A DNA stretch of 64,000 nucleotides from Acidovorax benzenivorans (lineage in GTDB: Bacteria; Pseudomonadota; Gammaproteobacteria; Burkholderiales; Burkholderiaceae_C), in the NCBI RefSeq assembly GCF_028680575.1, contig NZ_JAPCKI010000020.1:36698-100697 (forward strand), in the 5' to 3' direction. The notes under the pieces were generated by a model. It was given only the letters and a program-made list of their open reading frames with translations, was not told where the DNA came from and searched no databases. Position numbers and translations under genes: made by a program. Positions 24,886 to 33,681 of this stretch are shown in pieces (positions within the stretch are counted from its first letter, which is position 1; each line of letters begins with the position of its first letter).

Positions 24886-27333
24886 ATGAAAAAGCTCAAA
24901 CTGGTGATGGTGGGGAACGGCATGGCCGGTGTGCGCACGCTGGAAGAGCTGCTCAAGATTGCCCCCGATCTGTATGACATCACGGTCTTCGGGGCCGAGC
25001 CGCACCCCAACTACAACCGCATTCTGCTGTCGCCCGTGCTGGCTGGCGAGCAGACCATCGACGAAATCATCCTCAACGACTGGTCGTGGTACGCAGACAA
25101 CCACATCACGCTGCACACCGGCTTCACGGTCAATGATGTGGACCGCGTGCGCCGCGTGGTGAGCGCCACCAGCAAAGACGGCGATGTGATCACCGCCGAG
25201 TACGACCGCCTCATCATCGCCACGGGCTCCAACCCCTTCATCTTGCCCATCCCCGGCAAAGATCTGCAAGGCGTGCTGGCCTACCGCGACATTGCCGACA
25301 CCCAGGCCATGATCGACGCAGCCGCCACGTACAAGCACGCGGTGGTCATCGGCGGCGGCCTGCTGGGCCTGGAGGCCGCCAATGGCCTGATGAAGCGCGG
25401 CATGCAAGTGAGCGTGGTGCATGTGGGCGACTGGCTGATGGAGCGCCAACTGGACGATGTGGCCGGCAAGATGCTGCAAAAGTCGCTGCAAGAGCGCGGC
25501 ATGCAGTTCTTGATGAAAGCGCAAACCCAAGAGCTGGTGGGCAACGCCGAGGGCCGCGTGGCCAGCGTCAAGTTCAAAGACGGCACCGAAGTGCCCGCCG
25601 ACCTGGTGGTGATGGCTGTGGGCATCCGCCCCAACACCGCCTTGGCCGAAAAAATGCGCCTGCACGTGAACCGGGGCATTGTGGTGAGCGACACGCTGCA
25701 AACCACCACCGACGCGCGCATCTACGCCGTGGGTGAATGCGCTGCGCATCGGGGCATCGCCTATGGCCTGGTGGCTCCGTTGTTTGAGCAAGGCAAGGTG
25801 CTGGCCAACCATTTGGCCGAGTTCGGCATTGGCCGCTACCAGGGCTCGCTCACGTCCACCAAGCTCAAGGTCACGGGCATCGACCTTTTTTCAGCGGGCG
25901 ACTTCCAGGGCGGCGACAACACCGAAGAAATCGTGATGAGCGACCCCTTTGGCGGCGTGTACAAGAAGCTGGTCATCAAGGACGACAAGCTGGTGGGCGC
26001 CTGCCTGTATGGCGACACCGTGGACGGCAGCTGGTACTTCAAGCTACTGCGCGACGGCCGCAGCGTGACCGACATCCGCGACAAGCTGATGTTTGGCGAG
26101 AGCAACATCGGCGACGTGGGCCACCAGGGCCACAACAAGGCCGCCGCCATGGCTGACACCGACGAAGTCTGCGGCTGCAACGGCGTGACCAAGGGCGCCA
26201 TCTGCAAGGCCATCAAGGACAAGGGCCTGTTCACGCTGGATGAAGTGCGTAAGCACACCAAGGCCAGCGCATCGTGCGGCTCGTGCACGGGCCTGGTCGA
26301 GCAGATCATCATGTTCACGGCGGGCGGTGACTACAGCGCCACGCCCAAGACCAAGGCCATGTGCGGCTGCACCGACCACGGCCACCAGGCCGTGCGCGAA
26401 GCCATTCGCACCCACAAGCTGCTGTCCATTGCCGATGTCTTCCAATTCATGGAATGGAAGACGCCCAACGGCTGCGCCAGCTGCCGCCCCGCCGTCAACT
26501 ACTACCTGATCAGCACCTGGCCCAAGGACGCCAAGGACGACCCGCAAAGCCGCGCCATCAACGAGCGCAGCCACGCCAACATCCAAAAGGATGGCACCTA
26601 CAGCGTTATCCCCCGCATGTGGGGCGGCGAGACCACGGCCGACGAGCTGCGCCGCATTGCCGATGCGGCCGACAAGTACAACATCCCCACCATCAAGGTC
26701 ACGGGCGGCCAGCGTATCGATTTGCTGGGCGTGAAGAAGGAAGACCTGGTCAATGTGTGGAAGGACATCGGCATGCCCAGCGGCCATGCCTACGCCAAGG
26801 CGCTGCGCACCGTCAAAACTTGCGTGGGCAGCGAGTGGTGCCGCATGGGCACCCAAGACAGCACCCAGATGGGCAAGGACCTGGAGCGCGCAATGTGGCG
26901 CATGTACGCCCCGCACAAGGTCAAATTTGCCGTGAGCGGCTGCCCGCGCAATTGCGCCGAAGCAGGCATCAAGGACGTGGGCATCATCGGCGTGGACAGC
27001 GGCTGGGAGATGTACGTGGCTGGCAACGGCGGCATCAAGACCGAGGTGGCGCACTTCTTCACCAAGCTCAAGACCGCCGAAGAGGTGCTGGAGTACACCG
27101 GCGCGTTCTGCGAGCTGTACCGCCAGGAAGGCTGGTACCTGGAGCGCACTGTGCACTACGTGAGCCGCGTAGGCCTGGACTATGTGAAGAAGCGCATTCT
27201 GGAAGACGAAGCCGGTCGCAAGGCGCTGTGGGAGCAACTGCAGTTTGCGCTGGATGGCGAGCCCGATCCCTGGTTCGATTTCGACAAGGCCGCCGTGGAC
27301 ACGCGCCAGTTTGCCCCGCTGACCGCTGCCTGA
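24886..27333 (+). CDS. nirB: Assimilatory NAD(P)H nitrite reductase large subunit
   Basis: Cytoplasmic siroheme enzyme of 815 residues reducing nitrite to ammonium. The start is set at MKKLKLVMVGNGMAGVRTLE (24886), 31 nt after the leader terminator tail. Order: FAD/NAD domain (1-400; GNGMAGVRTLEEL, VIGGGLLGLEAA), two BFD-like [2Fe-2S] modules (about 425-480 CGCN...CGSC, and 490-540 CGCT...CASC), ferredoxin-like half-domain, then the siroheme/[4Fe-4S] region with CVGSEWC and CPRNC near 645-690. All expected cysteines are visible. It heads the operon with nirD and the nitrate reductase. Confidence 0.96.
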   Translation: MKKLKLVMVGNGMAGVRTLEELLKIAPDLYDITVFGAEPHPNYNRILLSPVLAGEQTIDEIILNDWSWYADNHITLHTGFTVNDVDRVRRVVSATSKDGDVITAEYDRLIIATGSNPFILPIPGKDLQGVLAYRDIADTQAMIDAAATYKHAVVIGGGLLGLEAANGLMKRGMQVSVVHVGDWLMERQLDDVAGKMLQKSLQERGMQFLMKAQTQELVGNAEGRVASVKFKDGTEVPADLVVMAVGIRPNTALAEKMRLHVNRGIVVSDTLQTTTDARIYAVGECAAHRGIAYGLVAPLFEQGKVLANHLAEFGIGRYQGSLTSTKLKVTGIDLFSAGDFQGGDNTEEIVMSDPFGGVYKKLVIKDDKLVGACLYGDTVDGSWYFKLLRDGRSVTDIRDKLMFGESNIGDVGHQGHNKAAAMADTDEVCGCNGVTKGAICKAIKDKGLFTLDEVRKHTKASASCGSCTGLVEQIIMFTAGGDYSATPKTKAMCGCTDHGHQAVREAIRTHKLLSIADVFQFMEWKTPNGCASCRPAVNYYLISTWPKDAKDDPQSRAINERSHANIQKDGTYSVIPRMWGGETTADELRRIADAADKYNIPTIKVTGGQRIDLLGVKKEDLVNVWKDIGMPSGHAYAKALRTVKTCVGSEWCRMGTQDSTQMGKDLERAMWRMYAPHKVKFAVSGCPRNCAEAGIKDVGIIGVDSGWEMYVAGNGGIKTEVAHFFTKLKTAEEVLEYTGAFCELYRQEGWYLERTVHYVSRVGLDYVKKRILEDEAGRKALWEQLQFALDGEPDPWFDFDKAAVDTRQFAPLTAA

Positions 27334-27353
27334 AGCGCCCGGAGCCCCACACC

Positions 27354-28166
27354 ATGCAACGCCGCACCTTGCTGACCGCCGCCGGCTACACCACGGCCTG
27401 GAGCACTCTGGGCATCATGTCGCTGAGCGCCGCCCACGCCCAGGTCACGGACCTGAACGACGCCATCAACAAGGCAGGCCGTCAGCGCATGCTGAGCCAG
27501 CGCATGGGCAAGGCCTGGCTGGCCTTGGCCCACAAGCCCGACACGCCCGCCGCGCGCGCCGTGCTGGACCAATCGCTGGCGCTGTTCGAGCGCCAGTTGG
27601 GCGAACTCAAGGCCTACGCGCCCTCGCCCACCATCCGCGACACCTACACCAAGCTCGAAGCTGCCTGGGCTGACCACCGGGCTGCCTTGCTGGGCACCAC
27701 CCCGTCGCGCGACGGCACCGCAGCGCTGCTGCAGGCCGACGCCAAAGTGCTGGCCCTGGCCCACCAGGGCACGGTGCAGTACGAGGCCGCCTCGGGCAAG
27801 CCCGTGGGCAAACTGGTCAACGTGGCAGGCCGCCAGCGCATGCTGAGCCAGCGCATGGCCAAGTTCTGCCTGTCGGCCATGCTGGGGGTGGACACCTCCA
27901 CCGCCACCACCGAAATCGCCAAGGCACGCGACGAGTTCATCAGCGCCACCGAGCTGCTGCGCAACGCCCCGGAGGCCAGCACCCGGATCCGCCAAGAGCT
28001 GTTGCTGGCCGACGGCCAGTGGGTGTTTTTTGACGCTGCTTTGCAACGCCTGGGCAACGGTAGCAACACTTTCCGCCAGGTGTCTGAAGTGTTTGTGAGC
28101 AGCGAAAACCTGCTGGCCAGCATGGACCGCGTGACAGGCCTGTACGCGGCGCTGGGCAGCAGCTGA
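27354..28166 (+). CDS. Secreted tandem PilJ/NarX-type P-box protein
   Basis: A 270-residue exported protein (signal peptide through about residue 30, ending SAAHAQ) with two copies of the PilJ/NIT-sensor helical module. Each carries the P-box-like sequence AGRQRMLSQRM, at about residues 40 and 160, closely related to the nitrate-binding P box of NarX/NarQ sensors. It has no transmitter, HAMP or anchor beyond the signal. It sits between nirB and nirD, 20 nt after nirB, so it is co-regulated with nitrite reduction. By homology it probably binds nitrate or nitrite in the periplasm; any partner is unknown. Confidence 0.88.
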   Translation: MQRRTLLTAAGYTTAWSTLGIMSLSAAHAQVTDLNDAINKAGRQRMLSQRMGKAWLALAHKPDTPAARAVLDQSLALFERQLGELKAYAPSPTIRDTYTKLEAAWADHRAALLGTTPSRDGTAALLQADAKVLALAHQGTVQYEAASGKPVGKLVNVAGRQRMLSQRMAKFCLSAMLGVDTSTATTEIAKARDEFISATELLRNAPEASTRIRQELLLADGQWVFFDAALQRLGNGSNTFRQVSEVFVSSENLLASMDRVTGLYAALGSS

Positions 28167-28233
28167 GACCTGCCTGACGACGGCCCCTACCCGCACACCG
28201 ACACCCCACCGAACAAAACCAAGGACCCTTCCC

Positions 28234-28635
28234 ATGACCACCCACAACCCAACCCCCGAATGGAAGCTCATCTGCCGGGTGGACGACATCCCCGTGCTGG
28301 GCTCGCGCCGCGTGGCGCGCCCCCAGGGCCTGGACGTGGCCATCTTCCGCAACGACGCCGGTGGCGTGTTTGCGCTGCTGGACCGCTGCCCCCACAAGGG
28401 CGGCCCGCTGAGCCAGGGCATTGTGTTTGGCACGCATGTGGCGTGCCCCCTGCACAACTGGACCATCGGGCTGTGCGACGGGCAGGCCTCGGCGCCTGAC
28501 GAAGGGTGCACGCCGAAGTTTGCGGTGAAGGTGGAGGGCGGTGCGGTGTACCTGGATGCAGGAGAGCTGGCAACGGTGGCGACGGACTTGACGCGGCCGA
28601 TTGCGGGGCCTGCGCGCAGGTCGGTGGGGGTCTAA
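28234..28635 (+). CDS. nirD: Nitrite reductase small subunit
   Basis: Rieske-fold subunit of 133 residues that partners NirB. A full [2Fe-2S] ligand set is present: CPHKGGPLSQG and CPLHNWTIGL, so this protein can bind a Rieske cluster, unlike the enteric NirD in which those residues are lost. The ATG at 28234 is preceded by CCAAGGACC. It is separated from nirB by the P-box gene, an unusual interruption of the normal nirBD order. Confidence 0.94.
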   Translation: MTTHNPTPEWKLICRVDDIPVLGSRRVARPQGLDVAIFRNDAGGVFALLDRCPHKGGPLSQGIVFGTHVACPLHNWTIGLCDGQASAPDEGCTPKFAVKVEGGAVYLDAGELATVATDLTRPIAGPARRSVGV

Positions 28636-28693
28636 GACACTAGAGCGCGTTGCGTCTTTGAGATCACACGCCCAGCCGACAGGAACACAATCA

Positions 28694-28748
28694 CACTATA
28701 AAAATAATAGCTAATAGCGCTTTATTTACCGGCGCCTGAGGCCTAAAA
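28694..28748. repeat. Interspersed repeat upstream of the nitrate reductase gene
   Basis: ACTATAAAAATAATAGCTAA, TAGCGCTTTATTTACCGGCGC, then GAGGCCTAAAA. It fills the gap between nirD and the nitrate reductase gene and is the reverse orientation of the copies in ybiB and trmJ. Confidence 0.7.
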
Positions 28749-28764
28749 CAACCCAACCCACGCC

Positions 28765-31602
28765 ATGCAAGAAACCCAATCCACCTGCCCCTACTGCGGC
28801 GTAGGCTGCGGCGTGATCATCGAAAGCACAGGCGCCCAGATCACTGGCGTGCGCGGCGACCCCACCCACCCCGCCAACTTCGGCCGCCTGTGCACCAAGG
28901 GCTCGACCCTGCACCTCACCGCCACCAGCCCCGTCACCCTGCAAACCCGCCTGCTGCACCCCCTGCGCCGTGCGCAACGCGGCGAGGCCGCACTGCCCGT
29001 GACCTGGGACGCCGCATTGACCCTGGCCGCAGACCGATTCGCCCACACGATCGCGCAGCATGGCCCTGACGCCGTGGGCTTCTACGTGAGCGGCCAGTTG
29101 CTGACCGAGGACTACTACGTCTTCAACAAACTGGCCAAAGGCCTGATCGGCACCAACAACATCGACACCAACTCGCGCCTGTGCATGAGCAGCGCCGTGG
29201 CGGGCTACAAGCAGACGCTGGGCGCCGACGCACCGCCTGCCTGCTACGACGACGTGAAGCACGCGCAATGCCTGTTCATCGTGGGCAGCAACGCGGCCTG
29301 GGCGCACCCCATCCTGTTCCGCCGCATCGAAGACGCACGCGCAGCCAACCCGGGCGTGAAGGTCATCGTGGCCGACCCGCGCCGCACCGACACCGCCGGC
29401 ATGGCCGACCTGTTCCTGCCCATCCAGCCCGGCAGCGACGTGATGCTGTTCAACGGCATGCTGCACATCATGCTGTGGGAGGGCTGGATCGACGCCGCCT
29501 ACATCGGCGCACACACCACGGGCTTCGACGAACTCAAGGCCCTGGTGCGCGACGCCACGCCCGAGCGCGTGGCCCAGGTGTGTGGCATTTCGGTGGCCGA
29601 CCTGACCACGGCCGCCAAGTGGTTTGCCACGTCCAAGGCTACTTTGAGCCTGTACTGCCAGGGCCTGAACCAAAGCAGCAGCGGCACGGCAAAGAACGCC
29701 GCGCTCATCAACCTGCACCTGGCCACGGCACAGATCGGTAAGCCCGGCGCGGGCCCCTTCAGCCTGACCGGCCAGCCCAACGCCATGGGCGGGCGCGAAG
29801 TGGGCGGCCTGGCCAATCTGCTCAGTGCCCACCGCGACCTGGCAAACCCTCAGCACCGCGCCGAAGTGGCCGCGCTGTGGGGCGTGGCCGATGTGCCCAG
29901 CAAGCCTGGCAAGACCGCCGTGGAGATGTTCCAGGCCGCCGCCGACGGCGAGATCAAGGCCCTGTGGATTGCCTGCACCAACCCCGCGCAAAGCATGCCC
30001 GACCAGGCCACGGTGCGCCGCGCGCTGCAGCGCGCCGAGTTTGTGGTGGTGCAAGAGGCCTTTGCCACCGCCGCCACGTGCGACTACGCCGACCTGCTGC
30101 TGCCCGCCACCACCTGGGGCGAGAAGACCGGCACCGTGACCAACAGCGAGCGCCGTATCTCGCGCGTGCGCACTGCCGTGCCCGCGCCCGGCCTGGCGCG
30201 CCACGACTGGGCCATTGCGGTGCAGTTTGCGCACCAACTGGAGGCACGCCTGCGGCCCGGCACGCCGACGCTGTTTCCTTACGCCACAGACGCTGCCGAC
30301 GTGGGGGCAGAGGCCGTGTGGAACGAGCACCGCGAAAGCACGCGCGGACGCGACCTGGACATCACCGGCCTGTCGTGGGAGCTGCTCGAATCCCAAGGCC
30401 CGCAGCAGTGGCCGTTCGCTGCGGACGCCACCACGGGCAAGGCCCGTTTGTACGAAGACGGCATCTTCCCCACCGCTGATGGCCGTGCGCGTTTTGCAAC
30501 ACATGCCTGGCAACCCACCGCCGAGCCCCGCGAATCGCGCTACCCCTTCAGCCTGACCACGGGCCGCCTGCGCGACCAGTGGCACGGCATGACCCGCACC
30601 GGCACGCTGGGCCGCCTGTTTGGCCATGTGGCCGAGCCCAGCCTGCAGATGCACCCGCAGGACATGGAACGGCGCAAGCTGGCCAGCGGCGACCTGGTGC
30701 ATGTGACCAGCAAGCGCGGCTCCATCGTGGTGCCTGTGCAGGCCGACACCACACTGGGCCTGTCGCAGGTGTTCATGGCCATGCACTGGGGCAGCGAGTA
30801 CCTGAGCGGCATCTCGTCCACCGGCGAGCGGCTGGCGGGCGTGAATGCGCTCACCACCTCCGCGTTCTGCCCCACCTCCAAACAGCCCGAGCTGAAACAC
30901 GCGGCCGTGAAGGTGCTCAAGGCCGAACTGCCCTGGACGCTGCTGGCCATGGCCTGGTTGCCCGCTGAGGGGGCATTGGCTGCGCGCGAGGCTTTGTCCG
31001 CACTGATGGCGCAGTTTCCGTTTGCCAGTTGCGTGCCCTTCAGCAACAACACCCCGCTGAATGAGCCGGGCCGCGAGCGCACCGGCGTGCTGCTGCGCGC
31101 CGCCGCCCACGAGGCGCCGCCCGACACCTTGATCGCCCAGATCGAAGCCCTGCTGGGCATGGCAGGTGCCGACACACTGCGTTATGCCGACAAAAAGCGC
31201 GGCCAGCGCCGGGCCGCACGCCTGGCGCGCCAGGGCGACAACACTACGCTGGAAGGCATCGTGCTCGCAGGCGACACCAGCGCCGAAGGCTGGCTCAAGA
31301 CCCTGCTGCAGGAAGAACTGCCCGCACAAACCTACGGCCGCCTGCTGCTGGTGCCCGGTGCCAAGGCCCCCGTGGCCGTGCAGTCGCGCGGCAAACCGGT
31401 GTGCACCTGCTTCAACGTGACGGACGCCGCCATCACCGCCGAGCTGACGCACTGCCACGGCACCGACGACGACCGCCTGGCGCAACTGCAGGGCAAGCTA
31501 CGCTGCGGCACCAACTGCGGCTCGTGCGTGCCCGAACTCAAGCGCATGGTGCGCAGCACAGGGCCGCTAGCTGCCAAACCGCTGGCGCAGGCCGTCATAT
31601 AA
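28765..31602 (+). CDS. nasA: Assimilatory nitrate reductase, molybdopterin subunit
   Basis: Cytoplasmic enzyme of 945 residues reducing nitrate to nitrite, DMSO-reductase superfamily. N-terminal [4Fe-4S] ligands CPYCGVGC...LCTKG (residues 8-45), molybdopterin-binding core with NSRLCMSSAV, GSNAAWAHP and TGQPNAMGGREVGG, C-terminal molydopterin-dinucleotide domain (SLTTGRLRDQWHGMTRTG). A final BFD-like [2Fe-2S] module (CTCFNVTD, CGTNCGSC; about 880-935) is the usual electron entry point of the single-chain Nas type. Fourth gene of the nirB operon, 129 nt after nirD. Called nasA or nasC depending on species. Confidence 0.96.
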   Translation: MQETQSTCPYCGVGCGVIIESTGAQITGVRGDPTHPANFGRLCTKGSTLHLTATSPVTLQTRLLHPLRRAQRGEAALPVTWDAALTLAADRFAHTIAQHGPDAVGFYVSGQLLTEDYYVFNKLAKGLIGTNNIDTNSRLCMSSAVAGYKQTLGADAPPACYDDVKHAQCLFIVGSNAAWAHPILFRRIEDARAANPGVKVIVADPRRTDTAGMADLFLPIQPGSDVMLFNGMLHIMLWEGWIDAAYIGAHTTGFDELKALVRDATPERVAQVCGISVADLTTAAKWFATSKATLSLYCQGLNQSSSGTAKNAALINLHLATAQIGKPGAGPFSLTGQPNAMGGREVGGLANLLSAHRDLANPQHRAEVAALWGVADVPSKPGKTAVEMFQAAADGEIKALWIACTNPAQSMPDQATVRRALQRAEFVVVQEAFATAATCDYADLLLPATTWGEKTGTVTNSERRISRVRTAVPAPGLARHDWAIAVQFAHQLEARLRPGTPTLFPYATDAADVGAEAVWNEHRESTRGRDLDITGLSWELLESQGPQQWPFAADATTGKARLYEDGIFPTADGRARFATHAWQPTAEPRESRYPFSLTTGRLRDQWHGMTRTGTLGRLFGHVAEPSLQMHPQDMERRKLASGDLVHVTSKRGSIVVPVQADTTLGLSQVFMAMHWGSEYLSGISSTGERLAGVNALTTSAFCPTSKQPELKHAAVKVLKAELPWTLLAMAWLPAEGALAAREALSALMAQFPFASCVPFSNNTPLNEPGRERTGVLLRAAAHEAPPDTLIAQIEALLGMAGADTLRYADKKRGQRRAARLARQGDNTTLEGIVLAGDTSAEGWLKTLLQEELPAQTYGRLLLVPGAKAPVAVQSRGKPVCTCFNVTDAAITAELTHCHGTDDDRLAQLQGKLRCGTNCGSCVPELKRMVRSTGPLAAKPLAQAVI

Positions 31603-31667
31603 CCAAAAGTTGTCTGGGTTGCAGGAAAATAGCGTCCCACCCACGAAGCCACCGAGCCACACCCCCA

Positions 31668-32591
31668 ATGGGCATTAGCCAGTACATCAAAGAGATCGGG
31701 CGCGGCGCGCGCGGCGCCAAGCCACTCGCGCGCGAGCAGGCCGCGGATCTGTTCGGCCAGGTGCTGGACGGCACTGTGACCGACCTGGAGATCGGCGCCT
31801 TTTGCCTGGCCATGCGCATCAAGGGTGAGACATCCGAGGAGATGTGCGGCTTTCTGGATGCCACCCACCAGCGCCTGGCGCTGCTGCCCGCCACCGACCG
31901 CCCGCTCATCGTGCTGCCCAGCTACAACGGCGCACGCAAACTGCCCGTTCTGACGCCGTTGCTGGCGCTGCTGCTGGCGCGCGAGGGCTTGCCTGTGCTG
32001 CTGCACGGCATGCGCACCGAGGCGCGGCGTGTTTTGGCATCAGATGTGCTGCTAGCGCTTGATGTAACTGCGCTGATAGCTCCTGAAAAGATAGCAAATG
32101 GCGCAGTACGCCACATCCACACCCAGCACCTGCATGCGGGCCTGGCACGCCTGCTGGCCGTGCGCGAGGTGGTGGGCCTGCGCAACCCGGGGCACAGCGT
32201 GGTCAAGCTGATGAGCCCGTGCGCTGGACCCTCGGTGGTGGTCACTGCCTACACCCATCCTGAATACTTCGAGATGCTGCAAACCACCTTCCACACGCTG
32301 GGCATGAGCGCGCTGCTCTCGCGCGGCCTGGAGGGCGAGGTCGCCACCGACCCCCGCCGCACGCCCCGCTACGACGGCTTTGTGCACGGCGTGCATACCG
32401 TGCTGGAGGCGCAACAACCTGGCACCGCCAGCGAGGTGCCTGGCCTGCCTGCCGAGATCGATGTGGCCACCACGGCCGCCTACACGCGCCGCGTTCTGGC
32501 TGGCGAGTTGCCCATTCCACTCGCCATCGAACGGCAGGTGGAACATATCTTGCGACTTGCAGATCAAACCGTTTCGGAGACATCCCCATGA
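31668..32591 (+). CDS. ybiB: YbiB/TrpD2-family protein (non-catalytic phosphoribosyltransferase fold)
   Basis: A 307-residue protein of the anthranilate-phosphoribosyltransferase-like fold. E. coli YbiB/TrpD2 members bind nucleic acid and lack activity; here the catalytic GTGGD-type loop of TrpD is replaced by SYNGARKLPVLTPLLALLLA, and the region around VKLMSPCAGPSVVVTAYTHP is that of YbiB. Start at ATG 31668; the longer frame overlaps nasA. Residues about 121-142 (FLASDVLLALDVTALIAPEK zone) are encoded by a repeat copy at 32032-32095. Its position between nasA and cobA, overlapping cobA by 4 nt, ties it to nitrate assimilation; its job there is unknown. Confidence 0.88.
   Translation: MGISQYIKEIGRGARGAKPLAREQAADLFGQVLDGTVTDLEIGAFCLAMRIKGETSEEMCGFLDATHQRLALLPATDRPLIVLPSYNGARKLPVLTPLLALLLAREGLPVLLHGMRTEARRVLASDVLLALDVTALIAPEKIANGAVRHIHTQHLHAGLARLLAVREVVGLRNPGHSVVKLMSPCAGPSVVVTAYTHPEYFEMLQTTFHTLGMSALLSRGLEGEVATDPRRTPRYDGFVHGVHTVLEAQQPGTASEVPGLPAEIDVATTAAYTRRVLAGELPIPLAIERQVEHILRLADQTVSETSP
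32032..32095. repeat. Interspersed repeat inside ybiB
   Basis: TTTTGGCATC, GCTGCTAGCGCTTGATG, GCGCTGATAGCTCC and GATAGC occur in order. It lies in frame in a helical region and keeps the protein the expected length, so it replaced or overlaid native sequence as much as it extended it. Confidence 0.75.
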
Positions 32592-33430
32592 GCCGCCCCA
32601 CGCCTTCCACCACACCGTCCACAGCCACAACGGCAACACCCCACCTGGGTACCGGCGGCAGCTGCACGCTGGTGGGCGCGGGCCCGGGCGACCCGGAACT
32701 GCTGACCCTCAAGGCGCTCAAGGCCATCCAGGCGGCCACCGTGCTGCTGGTGGATGACCTGGTGAGCGATGCCATCGTGGCGCACGCATCGCCCACAGCG
32801 CGCATCGTGTACGTGGGCAAACGCGGCGGCTGCAAAAGCACGCCACAGGCCTTCATCGAAAAGCTGATGCTGATGGCCGTGAACGAAGGCGAGAACGTGG
32901 TGCGCCTCAAGGGCGGCGACCCGTTCATCTTTGGCCGGGGTGGCGAAGAGGTGGAACACCTGCGTGCAGCGGGCGTGCAGGTCACCGTCGTCAACGGCAT
33001 CACGGCGGGCCTTGCAGGTCTGACATCGCTGGGCGCACCGCTCACTCACCGCGAACACGCACATGGCGTGGTGTTTGTCACCGGCCACGCCAAACCCGGT
33101 GATGCTGGCACCGACTGGCGCCAGCTGGCCGCCACGGCGCGCGACGCCAAGCTCACACTGGTCATCTACATGGGCGTGAGCGGCGCTGCCACCATTGAGC
33201 AAGAGCTGCTCACCGGCCTGCCTGCAGACACGCCGGTCGCTGTCATCCAGCACGCCAGCCTGCCGCACCAGCGGCATGCCGTCACCACCCTGGGCGCACT
33301 GCACGCCACCATCACGCGCGAGGGGCTGGCCAGCCCCTCGGTGATCGTGGTGGGCGATGTGGTGCGCGGTGTTGCACTGGCCGTGCAAGACGCCAGCGTT
33401 GCACCATTGCAGGCCCGCCGCGCGGGCTGA
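32588..33430 (+). CDS. cobA: Uroporphyrinogen-III C-methyltransferase
   Basis: SAM-dependent methylase making precorrin-2, the first step to siroheme, needed by NirB (280 residues). Motifs LVGAGPGDPELLTLKA (residues 30-45), YVGKRGG, VVRLKGGDPFIFGRGGEE and GITAGLAGLTSLGAPLTHR are canonical. The first 25 residues are a Pro/Thr-rich extension. No CysG-type dehydrogenase/ferrochelatase domain is fused, so those steps are encoded elsewhere. Last gene of the nirB operon, starting 4 nt inside ybiB. Confidence 0.95.
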   Translation: MSRPTPSTTPSTATTATPHLGTGGSCTLVGAGPGDPELLTLKALKAIQAATVLLVDDLVSDAIVAHASPTARIVYVGKRGGCKSTPQAFIEKLMLMAVNEGENVVRLKGGDPFIFGRGGEEVEHLRAAGVQVTVVNGITAGLAGLTSLGAPLTHREHAHGVVFVTGHAKPGDAGTDWRQLAATARDAKLTLVIYMGVSGAATIEQELLTGLPADTPVAVIQHASLPHQRHAVTTLGALHATITREGLASPSVIVVGDVVRGVALAVQDASVAPLQARRAG

Positions 33431-33625
33431 GCACACCCCGAGCCCCAACCTTATTGACCGCAACGCCTGCGCGCTGCGCAAGGCGGTGTGGTGCTGCGCG
33501 CAGCCGAAACACGACACAACACCACACACGCCCCAGCGCGCCCAGTCGCTGCGCTATCACGTATCTCCAAAAGCACTGCACACCATCGCACAGCACCGCA
33601 TTGGGTCACGCCGCAACACACACAT

Positions 33626-33641
33626 TGGCCCAGGTATTGCT
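33626..33641 (+). promoter_or_regulatory. Sigma-54-like promoter of the cytoplasmic P-box/MCP gene
   Basis: TGGCCC-AGGTA-TTGCT keeps the invariant GG and GC doublets with correct spacing, one mismatch from consensus in the -24 box. It is 41 nt upstream of the next ATG, a normal distance, and the transcript would carry no ANTAR leader. GCACC-type half-sites (33594) lie 30 nt upstream. Confidence 0.68.
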
Positions 33642-33681
33642 TGAAGACATGCATCTGAATGCAACACGCACAAGGAACACC

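Noticed and set aside
28726..31485. 919-codon open frame on the minus strand
   Set aside because: Antisense to the nitrate reductase, whose iron-sulfur and cofactor motifs are all on the plus strand; composition is that of a shadow frame.
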